From the NCBI GenBank assembly GCA_037834085.1, contig JBBMKC010130755.1, positions 1-26,771 of the forward strand: a stretch of 26,771 nucleotides of DNA, written 5' to 3'. Source of the stretch: Bipalium vagum. Its lineage: Eukaryota > Platyhelminthes > Tricladida > Geoplanidae. The translations under genes were made by a program, and so were the position numbers. The notes under the pieces were generated by a model that was not told the origin of the DNA, ran no database searches, and worked only from the letters and a program-made list of their open reading frames with translations. Numbering within the stretch: the stretch's first letter is position 1; each line of letters begins with the position of its first letter. Shown one piece after another: positions 1 through 7,598 of this stretch.

Positions 1-319
1 TAAATTAATAATAGATGCATATAATGTCATTCAAAACGACATCGAAAAAAAACGGCACGAATTTATTAGACAACCTAATATATTGAAAAGAATGGTGTCT
101 GTCTTTTTTTGGTGTCTTTTCCTATTTTTTGAAGTAATTGTAATTCTACTGGGGAATTCACTCTATGGAATCGTAAAAAATGTTTCACTTCTTCGATATT
201 GTCAATTGGCGTTTCTCCTGTAATCCGTTTTTTGCTATTTCATTAGCATTTCTCACTTCTATGACTTTGTCGAAAATAATGGTGATATAATTTGATGTTT
301 CTTGTTCAGGTTCACCTAG

Positions 320-598
320 TCATTCTACTTTTGCGTATTCTTCCCTAGGCAGTGACTCTAAACTTTCAATGTGTAACATGCGTTTTTCATTTGTAGCGTT
401 ATTTTCCTCATTATCATTTATAATATTTATTTTAGGCGTTAGTGATGGACAACTTTTCTGTAAGTGTCCAAATTTTCCGCAAATAAAACATTTAACCTTT
501 CCCTCAATATTCACTTGTTGACGTTGGGATAGATTAAAATTTATACTTCTGCAAACATCTTTTACATGTCTTCTTTTTCCGCATTGAAAACATTGCAA
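320..598 (-). pseudogene. Gag zinc-knuckle segment of the LTR fossil
   Basis: This stretch encodes two CX2CX4HX4-5C zinc knuckles, CFQCGKRRHVKDVC and CFICGKFGHLQKSC, about 20 residues apart. Such paired knuckles are typical of the nucleocapsid part of retrotransposon Gag, where they bind the element's RNA. The tail after the second knuckle is acidic and Asn-rich. A third knuckle-like pattern lies upstream, in 716-973. Cellular CCHC proteins also carry such knuckles, but the neighbouring capsid-like segment on the same strand favours Gag. Confidence 0.6.
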
Positions 599-715
599 AT
601 TGTGCGCTCTACATTCGTTTGCGGTATGGTTTCGTCGTGCACATTTGGTACATTGTTTATTATTATTATTAAAATCGAATTGCTTATTTCCATTATTATA
701 TTCAAATGGTTTATT

Positions 716-973
716 TCAATTATTATAATTATTCCTATTTTGGTAGTAATTCATTGGTGCTCTCATTTGGTTACGTTGGTTACTTCCATTTAAAACATTA
801 TAAAGTTTAGTGGAGTATTCGTTATATAGACCTCTTTTATCTACCAGACATTCTCGGGCTCCATGATCCATTTTATTACACTTATAAAATTGTATTGGAT
901 TATTATTATTTACTTTAATTGGTGATTTTGACCTTAATCCGGAGGACTGTTTTATTATTATTAATGTTTTCAT
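716..973 (-). pseudogene. Gag segment with a knuckle-like motif (fossil)
   Basis: This fragment has a knuckle-like segment (KCNKMDHGAREC) near 848-885 and a basic, Asn- and Gln-rich remainder. It lies between the capsid-like piece and the two clear zinc knuckles on the same strand, which is where a linker and first knuckle of Gag would be. It is part of the same fossil and is not a separate gene. Confidence 0.45.
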
Positions 974-1217
974 TGCAACAGCAGTTTAGGCTAATTTTGC
1001 CTTCTCCAATTATTTGCTCAAACGCTTCATGTCTATATAGCATGACAGCTGCTTTAATTTCATATCTTAATCCTGACCACCCTTGATCTTTTACTATAAC
1101 TTTAGTATTTTCTTCCCATTTATCTTGTAAACCAAAAGCTCTCTGGGCTATTGTTCTTAAATTAAGTGTATAATCTGATATTGTTTCATATATTTTTTGA
1201 TTTAAGCTATGAAATTG

Positions 1218-1400
1218 TTACCTGAATAAATGGCCTTTGTCACCTGTGAAAATCTGTTCCTCTAACGCGGCTTTAACTGATGCCCAATTATCATCTTTCT
1301 CTTTGGCTACTATATCTAAATATGCGTCTCTTGCTACACCTTTTAAGTAAATGGGAAGTCGGTTCATTATTACTTTTTCATTAAAACCATATGCGCGCAT
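1218..1400 (-). pseudogene. Gag capsid-like segment (fossil)
   Basis: This segment of about 60 residues reads like the end of a Gypsy-type capsid domain. It has a helix with Met-Asn-Arg-Leu-Pro, then Leu-Lys-Gly-Val-Ala-Arg-Asp-Ala, then a Trp-Ala-Ser-Val helix leading to a Leu-Glu-Glu. The general pattern (Leu-Pro, Leu-x-Gly-x-Ala, about 15 residues, then Trp and a Leu-rich helix) recurs in Ty3/Gypsy and Arc-like Gag proteins. It lies directly upstream of the knuckle segments on the same strand. Confidence 0.5.
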
Positions 1401-1695
1401 TTTTATTTAATAATTTGATAAAAAATCGGGTAACTCAGCTGGGTTTCTATTATATGTATCCATTTTAATATAACCGGTTTACGTGTTACCATTGTCATTA
1501 TGCTAACTTTCAGTCATTTTAGTTAATTTATTTTTATTAATATTTTCAGTAAAGCGAGGACAAGTTTGGGAACGAGTTATTATAGGTATTTCAACTATTA
1601 AACTTTGTTTTTTAGTCTTTTTCACTTAAACTTTTTCGATTTGGCTGTCAGATTGAGACTCAGAATTAATGGTTGTTACGTTTGAAAAGTTATTA

Positions 1696-1765
1696 TTATC
1701 TTCAGAATCGAAATTATTATTATTATCAATATCAAGATTATTATTATTATTATCAATATCAAGAA

Positions 1766-1813
<48 letters not shown>

Positions 1814-1856
1814 CAATATCAAGATTATTATTATTATTATTATTATCAATATCAAG

Positions 1857-1923
<67 letters not shown>
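1696..1923. repeat. (TTA)n/(TAA)n microsatellite with interspersed ATCAATATCAAG units
   Basis: About 230 bases consist almost only of TTA triplets, interrupted four times by ATCAATATCAAG or a near match. On the minus strand this reads as long Asn runs broken by Leu-Asp-Ile-Asp, followed by an acidic Ser-rich stretch. It may be the low-complexity start of the Gag fossil or simply a microsatellite. The interruptions keep the triplet phase, which suggests that it once grew inside a reading frame. Confidence 0.85.
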
Positions 1924-2110
1924 GCTATTTATTTTAATATGCTCCGAACGTTTATAACGTCCGGCTCACCAAATGTTAAGTCTGGATTTACTGGTTTTTT
2001 AATTTTCTTGTTCTAACTCTTGTAATAGGTGCAGCAGCTAATATAGACTCCTCATTTTTCAAATTTTCACCAATCGCTCAAAGACCTATATTCTTTTTTA
2101 ATTTTCTATC

Positions 2111-2590
2111 AAAATAACATTTCAGCTCAGCGTGAGTCGATTTCTTAAACGTTTTCCGGTATTGTATTATTTCGTCTATTTGGATTAAACTTCAATGTAT
2201 TCCTATGTAGAAGATTAATTCAAAAAAAATTTATTAAATGAAAATTAAGAGCCATTAAATAACAATTTTATAAACGTTTTTAGAAATAAAAAAATTGATC
2301 AAAAACTCATAACATTCTTAAAAATTTACGCGTATTAGTTGGCGATTAATCTATGATATAATTTGGAAAAAGCAAAAAAATATAAAATTCTGCGGAGGCA
2401 GCTGTATTTCATTTATAATAAAAATGATTAGCAAACACAATTATAAGACTAGAACCCAAACCTGTTTTTCGGATTTACTTAACAAAAATATTAAGCACGT
2501 TAATTAATAAAATGTCAAAACTAATACTATTCTAGATATAACAAAGGTATGTGAAATTCTATAATAAAACAAAGATAATTTTCATAAAAT
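2111..2590. other. AT-rich spacer, no gene seen
   Basis: This stretch is strongly AT-rich, with short ORFs only and no recognisable domain, RNA or repeat on either strand. Its right end contains the poly(A) signal assigned to the cysteine-rich frame. Confidence 0.6.
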
Positions 2591-2596
2591 TTTATT
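2591..2596 (-). terminator. AATAAA poly(A) signal for the cysteine-rich frame
   Basis: AATAAA occurs on the minus strand about 30 bases beyond the stop codon of the cysteine-rich frame. AATAAA is common by chance in DNA this AT-rich, so the support is modest. Confidence 0.4.
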
Positions 2597-2626
2597 TCAT
2601 GTATAATGACTTTAAAATCTTTTGCT

Positions 2627-2866
2627 CTAGCAATAACATTGATTGCATTTTGGTTTACCTTTAGGAATTAAATTATAAATTTGACACTGAACTGTTCTAT
2701 CATTATTTGCTCCAGGCTTGCAAGAATTTCTTATGGGAACTGGAATAGGAGAATTTGGAGATGTGAATGTATATGTACCAGGTTGGATATTTTCACTTCC
2801 ATTATACTGAGGATCAGGACAACAAAGTCTCATATCTGGTGTAGCATGGCAACATCTTCTATTCAT
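2627..2866 (-). CDS. small cysteine-rich protein, unrecognised family
   Basis: The frame is 79 residues from its only in-frame ATG. It has nine cysteines: two adjacent pairs (RRCC and RLCCP) near the start, two spaced cysteines in the middle, and a C-terminal CNQCYC cluster. The middle is rich in Pro, Ser and Thr. This looks like a secreted disulfide-rich peptide, but I recognise no family. The frame stays open upstream of the ATG to 2938 and there reads as a hydrophobic, Leu/Ile-rich leader resembling a signal peptide. No ATG starts that extension, so a separate upstream exon, a lost start codon or chance are all possible. Cysteine is far denser here than in the AT-rich surroundings, and AATAAA lies just past the stop. 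The odd cysteine count would allow a dimer or one free thiol. Nothing in the sequence shows expression. Confidence 0.45.
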   Translation of the reverse strand: MNRRCCHATPDMRLCCPDPQYNGSENIQPGTYTFTSPNSPIPVPIRNSCKPGANNDRTVQCQIYNLIPKGKPKCNQCYC

Positions 2867-2939
2867 TGTTAATGAAGTTTGAAAATATAAATTCAAAATT
2901 ATTGACAAATTAATAAGTTGAAAAATCAATTTAATCAAT

Positions 2940-3270
2940 AATTATAATAACATCCTGTACTAAATAATACAATGGAAATTTTTTTTGTAAATAAACAATG
3001 AGTATAAATTATTACAATGAATAAAAAATAATAAAAATCGTAATAAATTAATATTTTTTGATAATCTGTACATTTTTAAATTATCAACATTTTATTTATA
3101 AAACAAATTTGACGTACACAAGGCTTCTAAATTAAATTAACAAGCACAAGTGTCATAGATAACCAGCATGGCTTTCTGATAAATTTCATTCAGCGGAATA
3201 ATTGGTTTTCTTCAGTCTATATAAAATTAACCAAATATCCAGTAGCATGGAAGTTCCAAATCTTCGCCGA
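2940..3270. other. AT-rich spacer, no gene seen
   Basis: No domain or repeat is recognised. The right end would be the 3' untranslated tail of the LINE fossil that ends at about 3275. Confidence 0.5.
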
Positions 3271-3274
3271 TTGC

Positions 3275-3880
3275 TCAATATTTGATATTGCACATGATTT
3301 TAGAAGTACACTTGATTTCCTTTTTGATTATTATGTCTATTGTTACATAGTAATGTATCGTCCCAAGAGATCCAATAATCAGCGTCTTCAGTTGGATATT
3401 ATAATCAGGTTTTATCAGTTTAATTTTTTTCTTCAAGTCCGAATACTTTACGATATTTTTATTTTCACTTATATCAAAGTTTCGTAAAGAGTCAATTAGA
3501 CATTTTAAATCAACTAAGTAAATAATCTTTTTCTCTACGTTTGTAATGATTAAATCTATTCTCTCTTTTGAGTCTAGAATATCTTGATATTGCATATTTT
3601 TCTGAACAATCAGTTCTGGTCTTTGAAGTTCCTCGAAGATTTTTTCCATGAAAATATCATGTCTTTGTCCAATGAAGGAAAGATTTCTCTTGCAAACCTG
3701 CAGCACATGACTCATTGATTCCTTCTCAGAATCAAAATGTCTGTGTAGGCGTGACTGATCTTCCTTAATGGCTTTGGGAACAAATCTGAAGCTAAAACTT
3801 CCCAGTACTCCGGGAAAAAATGCTCTTGTTTGTTGATGGACATAGATTATAGATCCTTGCAAAGAAATTACTCCATCCAA
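3275..3880 (-). pseudogene. LINE C-terminal CCHC motif and restriction-like endonuclease
   Basis: This open stretch of about 200 residues has the C-terminal hallmarks of R2/NeSL LINEs. ESMSHVLQVCKRN is followed by an RHD motif (GQRHDIFMEKI), matching the conserved E-T-L-x-H-V-L-x-x-C ... R-H-(N/D) pattern. Next comes the endonuclease core: RIDLII where R-P-D-L is usual, a VDLK about 12 residues on, a KYSDLKKKI helix, and GSLGTI near the end, like the GALG of the family. The proline of the catalytic PD is replaced and the first CxxC pair is not recognisable, so the enzyme is probably inactive. It belongs with the RT at 4440-4985, upstream on the same strand. Confidence 0.7.
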
Positions 3881-4378
3881 TGTTTTCCCACTTTACTACA
3901 TAAGCATCATAAATGGATTGATACAATATGTGAAATACCCCATTACGATTATTAGGCAGGATTAGGTAGGTGCCACGAATGTTGTGAGTTACTCGCAGGC
4001 AAATTTCTTCTTTTATCACTTCAAAACTACAAGTGTTTTGATGACGTGTGGAAAGAAATTTAATAGCGCTTCTGATTTGGATGCACCATATTTTTTCGAT
4101 TCTTGGTTGTTTTCTATCTTTTTTCCATTTAGCCATTCTAAGCAATCAGCTGTTGTCGGATTATCTATTCTCAGTCTTTGTCTACGCACATAAGATAATG
4201 AATCACGAATAATTCCATCTGTAAAATTGCAGAAAGAATTCAAAAGTCGAAATCTTTGAACTAATGACTGAATCGAATATTTGTCGTGCAGATCAGTGAA
4301 ACCGGCACCTCTATATGAAATTGACGAATAATGATGACATTTTTCAAAATTTCTAGGCAATTGTAGTATTTTTCTCAA
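3881..4378 (-). pseudogene. LINE region between RT thumb and endonuclease
   Basis: The part near 4290-4200 reads GAGFTDLHDKYSIQSL followed by RFRLLNS. This resembles the G-G-L-G-(I/F)-x-x-L ... R-x-x-x-L-x-x-S segment that follows the RT thumb in R2-group LINEs. The remainder is shared between two overlapping frames (to 3792 in one, from 4378 in the other), so at least one frame shift lies here. It is the linker of the LINE fossil and not a separate gene. Confidence 0.55.
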
Positions 4379-4439
4379 GTATTATCTTAATTTACTACTA
4401 TTATTATCATTATAGATTTTATTGTTGACAGGATTTCCA

Positions 4440-4985
4440 GTAGCTTTGATTTTTATTTCTCTGGTTCAAAATGCGAATGGGATCCTGGAATGTAAAAAAA
4501 CTTTATATGCTTTTATCATTTGCCAATTAGCAAGATCCATGTTTACTAGTGTCAATAATTAATTTGCTTAGCAACTCGTAGATCGTTTTTATCACCTACA
4601 GGAACTCCTAGATATTGATAAAATTCCTTGCCCCTTATCTTTTTAATCTTGGAATTTTAGATGTCAATTTCAATACCATCGTCATTTTGTGGCAAGCTCA
4701 AAAGTGAACATTTTTCTAGTCTAAATTCTAATCCAATCCAATCAGTTATTTCAATTGCCTTTTTGATAAGATTTTAAAGGTTCTCGTCATTGTCCGAAAT
4801 CAATGCTATCTCATCCGCGTAAGGAAGGACTTTTACTTCTGATTGACCGATTAAGAAGCCTGAAGGTGGTAAGGAGTGTACAAATTCCAAGACTGGATTG
4901 ATTGCAATTGAGAATGGTGACATCGATAACGGACACCCTTGAAGAACCACTTTGAGCATTGGAATATTTGGGGTAACGATGTTGC
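4440..4985 (-). pseudogene. LINE reverse transcriptase, palm and thumb fragment
   Basis: The minus strand encodes VLQGCPLSMSPFSIAINP, the conserved LINE motif (K-Q-G-C-P-L-S-P). It is followed about 35 residues later by LPYADEIAL, the catalytic motif in which the second Asp of YADD is Glu here. Further on come GLEFRLEKC, YQYLGVPVG and AYKVFLHSRI, which match the R2-group thumb (G-L-x-x-x-x-x-K-C, Y-L-G-x-P and A-Y-x-x-F-x-x-S-R-L). At least two frame changes and stops interrupt the stretch below 4690. The catalytic Asp to Glu change and these breaks mean no active enzyme. The family is clear; the exact clade (NeSL or R2) rests on the neighbouring protease and endonuclease. Confidence 0.75.
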
Positions 4986-5332
4986 CACAAGTATAGATTA
5001 GAATTGCAGATTTACTTTCAAGGCTTTCTAAAAAGAATTTTTCCAGCTATTTTGAAATTGTAGTTTTCAACTGATATGATATTTTTATAAATTCTTTGCT
5101 TATCTCCGAAGCCACCAAAATTTGCTAATTTAACATTTTTGTTTTGCAAATTCATAGCTTTCTCTCTGATTTGGTGTATAAATTCTACTTTAAAAGAGTT
5201 ATGTTATTTATTATTGATTTGTTTAAATAAATACTTTTCACTTTCACGTGTTATATTTTATACTGTTATGAAGAACGAATTAACTAAAAGAAAAGGATTT
5301 ATCAGTAGCCTGCCGCGTGATAAATATACTGT

Positions 5333-5750
5333 TTACACGCAGATGAAGGGTCCATAGTCGTAATTGTTACCTTGACGTATAATATCTGGATATGGAGAAA
5401 CACACATCAGGCAGTTCATATTGAATATTTTGTTAACATTAAAATTTAGAGTTTTTGTAAATTTGAGAACTATGTCCGATTTAAAATGCTCCATGTGGAA
5501 CGACTGTTTGGCATCTTTATGATAGATAAATAGAACCATATGTTAGTTGATAATGTTGAAAGGAAAATATATATTGTTTTGGCTGAGTGAGCTTCAGGTG
5601 AGAGTTTGAGATTGTCACATTGATCAGTTGAGGCCAGAAAAAAACAGTAACCGGATTTAGATCATAATGATTTTCACAATTTAAGAATGTGGCCAAAAAC
5701 CAATGAATATCTGAGTCAGTGAACCAAGATTGATGATGTACAAAAATCAA
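5333..5750 (-). pseudogene. Ulp1/SENP-like (C48) cysteine protease remnant of the LINE
   Basis: Two overlapping minus-strand frames read as a Ulp1-type protease. First is QSWFTDSDIHWFLATF, like the W-L-x-D-x-x-I start of the domain. Then come a His in TISNSHLKL where H-W is usual, QHYQLTYGS where Y-D-S is usual, and finally RQGNNYDYGPFIC, where the family has Q-x-N-x-x-D-C-G-x-F-x-C. The catalytic Cys is therefore Tyr and the catalytic Asp position is Gln, so the protease is dead. After it, YLSRGRLL resembles the downstream helix of such proteases. In NeSL-type LINEs a Ulp1 domain lies N-terminal to the RT, which fits this position. A captured host SENP gene is less likely because the RT follows at once. 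Confidence 0.6.
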
Positions 5751-5760
5751 GTCAACAATT

Positions 5761-6079
5761 TGTCTTCGTAAAATTTGCTGCTCGAGTACGACTCGAAATA
5801 GTATTATTAGGTTTCAAGATATGATTTTTTGTGAGATTCCTCATACACTACTTTCAAAGGTCAGTATTTTCATCGTTCATATTATCAGTTCTTCTAAATT
5901 TTTTGTTGTTGCATAATGTACATATTTCATATTTACTGAGCTTCTCAACTTCTTTTATATACTTTTGCCAAATTTCTATGGCTCAGCTGATTGGCTCCTA
6001 TGTTGCTTAATAGAGGCTGCTGATTCCGGAGTTTAGAACTGATTGTCATGAAGATCCTCAGGTAAAGTCAAGTGTTTTA
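5761..6079. other. possible N-terminal remnant of the LINE, otherwise no gene
   Basis: On the minus strand a short KYEICTLCNNKKF stretch (Cys-x2-Cys) lies near 5950-5900, upstream of the Ulp1-like remnant. It could belong to the zinc-finger N-terminus seen in NeSL/R2 elements, but one pair of cysteines is weak evidence. Nothing else is recognised between it and the Merlin fragment. Confidence 0.25.
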
Positions 6080-6536
6080 GTTTGGACATTGTAACAATGC
6101 TAATTAAAAATTTTCAATGCATAAAATCTTTGATTTCACTTGATATAAAATTTTGACTTTTGTGATCTACCCACAGCCCATAAATGTAATAAATGGACAC
6201 ATTTATTTAGATGTATTTTGAATTTCTCAAGAAAAGAATTTTCTTCTAATAGAAAAATATCTATTGTAATTTATGCAATTTTTCGTGTAGCACCGCCATA
6301 AAACACAACCTGTTTCTTTTTGATGTGCATTCCTTGAATATCGTTCCACAATCATCGCATTTATCTACAATCATTAATATTATTATAAATTACCTAATAG
6401 GAATAACAGACTGTTTTCTTTTAAAAACATAATTGCATCGGATGGAACACCCATCGCTTTGCTGTTAATTAATTTAATGTTCATATTTTTGTTATCAACA
6501 TGGAAAAATTGATATCGGTCAAAAAAAACATGATCT
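6080..6536 (-). mobile_element. Merlin DNA transposon, 5' fragment (copy 1)
   Basis: Read on the minus strand, this begins with the terminal sequence GATCATGTTTTTTTTGACCG (6536-6517) and continues into the N-terminal part of a Merlin (IS1016/ISXO2-like) transposase. A start MNIKLINSKAMGVPSD is followed by a zinc-binding KCDDCGTIFKEC and then, in another frame, FLEKFKIHLNKCVHLLHLW, like the segment ahead of the catalytic domain. It is nearly identical to copy 2 (13715-14693) over about 115 bases. The catalytic DDE half is missing: homology fades near 6080. The copy lies in the leader side of LTR copy A. Confidence 0.65.
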
Positions 6537-6730
6537 GAAATTTTTATTAAATGTTCTTTAATTTGGAAGGCTTGCTTCGGGGAACGCAGTTCCTTTTTTC
6601 ATTTGTATCAGTCGATTTTTTATTGATGTTGTTTTTTTCTTTGTTTTCGTCGCTTTCGTTGTTTATTTTTTCCTATTTTATTAAATCTTCATGATGACTT
6701 AGTTTTATTAGAAATATTTTTTCACAAAAT
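6537..6730. other. spacer between Merlin copy 1 and LTR copy A
   Basis: On the minus strand this stretch is Lys- and Arg-rich in translation (many AAA and AGA codons) and follows the LTR, so it may be leader or internal sequence of the LTR element. No domain is visible. Confidence 0.3.
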
Positions 6731-7598
6731 TCACAATAATACTTTATCCGTACTCTAAGCGGTCAAAGCAATCACAATAAAACTTTAAATAAATCAAATA
6801 AATACAACACAGGTCAGTTCAATATGGAGGAGGATCAAATATCTTAAAAGTTATTATGACCAAATTAATCAAAGGTCTGCACAATTATGATAAAAATGTC
6901 GAATCAAATAATATATTGTTAAAATCAAAATACACTAAATAAATGTTAATGTCGAACTTTAATGAATTATTATCAAACAAGAAAACAAAAAACACAAAAA
7001 ATTAATAATACTCTCACCGGGAGCGACAAGGGGTCCCCGGGTCGTCCACTAGGCCCTTTTCAGGTAACCTGGGGATTCCCAAATTTGCTGGGTACCCTTG
7101 TATAATCCTGCTGCTTGGTCTTTATCAAAGAAAGTAAAATTTACTTGAAACAATAAATCCGCAACAATACTTCGCCGGTAGTAGCATTTCTTCGGCAAGT
7201 ATAGATCCTCCACGTAAGTCTTCCGCAATAATTTTTTCTGACGTAAGTCTTCAACGATATTTTCTTTAACTCGCTCTGTGCAAATTTCTGGGAATAGGCA
7301 TCTCTTTATATAGTCCTGTCGATTGGTCTACGATCACCAATCCCTATGCTTCTAGACGACTATGTCCATCAATATCCCATAAATCCCAACTTTATCTCCA
7401 CGCCGAGATGAAGTTAGGGAAAAATTTGGAGTAATTAAAATTAATTATCCCCACGACGGGATAGATTTCAACTTTTAATTATAAAAATTTTAAATTTCAT
7501 TTTCTTTATCATTTAATATTGTTGTTATTATTATTAAAAATTCAATATTATTAATATTATTACAAACATCATGGTTTGTGCCTTTGGCAAACCTAACA
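6731..7598 (-). mobile_element. LTR fossil, copy A (solo or 5' LTR)
   Basis: This segment of about 870 bases is homologous to 15393-16358 in opposite orientation. On the minus strand it starts TGTTAGGTTTGCC with an imperfect terminal palindrome (7573-7593). It then has an inverted ATTGGT/ACCAAT pair (7321-7342), a TATATAAAG box (7301-7313), a GC-rich block ending in GGTGAG (about 7095-7013), and an ATAAAG signal near its end. A TATA box followed by a transcribed part and a poly(A)-like signal is LTR architecture. Divergence from copy B is roughly a quarter of positions by eye, so the copies are old or from different subfamilies. No matching partner LTR with adjoining coding sequence is seen. 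Confidence 0.5.
7301..7313 (-). promoter_or_regulatory. TATA box of LTR copy A
   Basis: TATATAAAGAGA on the minus strand lies just downstream of an inverted CCAAT pair and upstream of the GC-rich block shared with copy B. In copy B the corresponding bases no longer form a TATA box. Confidence 0.45.

Larger units (their letters stand above)
1..2110 (-). mobile_element. LTR retrotransposon fossil, gag region (Ty3/Gypsy-like)
   Basis: The minus strand carries pieces of a retrotransposon Gag. From 5' to 3' on that strand they are an Asn-rich low-complexity stretch (about 1923-1690), a capsid-like segment (1400-1218) and zinc-knuckle segments (973-716 and 598-320). The capsid-like piece has the pattern of Gypsy-type Gag, with a short Leu-Pro segment followed by a Trp-containing helix. 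No reverse transcriptase or integrase is visible; the element runs off the left edge or has lost its pol region. It is clearly broken, with several interruptions across about 2 kb, so I judge it old. No LTR was recognised directly beside it; the nearest LTR (copy A at 6731-7598) is over 4 kb away and cannot be assigned to it. Confidence 0.6.
3275..5760 (-). mobile_element. NeSL/R2-clade LINE fossil (Ulp1 protease, RT, RLE)
   Basis: Three LINE domains lie in order on the minus strand: a Ulp1/C48-like cysteine protease (5750-5333), a reverse transcriptase core and thumb (about 4985-4440), and an R2-type CCHC plus restriction-like endonuclease (4378-3275). A Ulp1 protease ahead of the RT is known from NeSL-clade elements and their Utopia relatives, and the endonuclease behind the RT is the layout of the R2/NeSL/CRE group. 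Only about 230 bases separate the protease from the RT core, so the RT fingers (roughly 1 kb) have been lost by internal deletion. Several frame changes split the coding parts, so the copy is dead. Upstream sequence to about 6080 encodes a possible Cys-x2-Cys element (YEICTLCNN) and may be its N-terminal part. The 5' and 3' ends are not defined. Confidence 0.7.

Noticed and set aside
1669-2016. Plus-strand Leu- or Tyr-repeat ORFs
   Set aside because: They are translations of the TTA microsatellite with no other coding sign.
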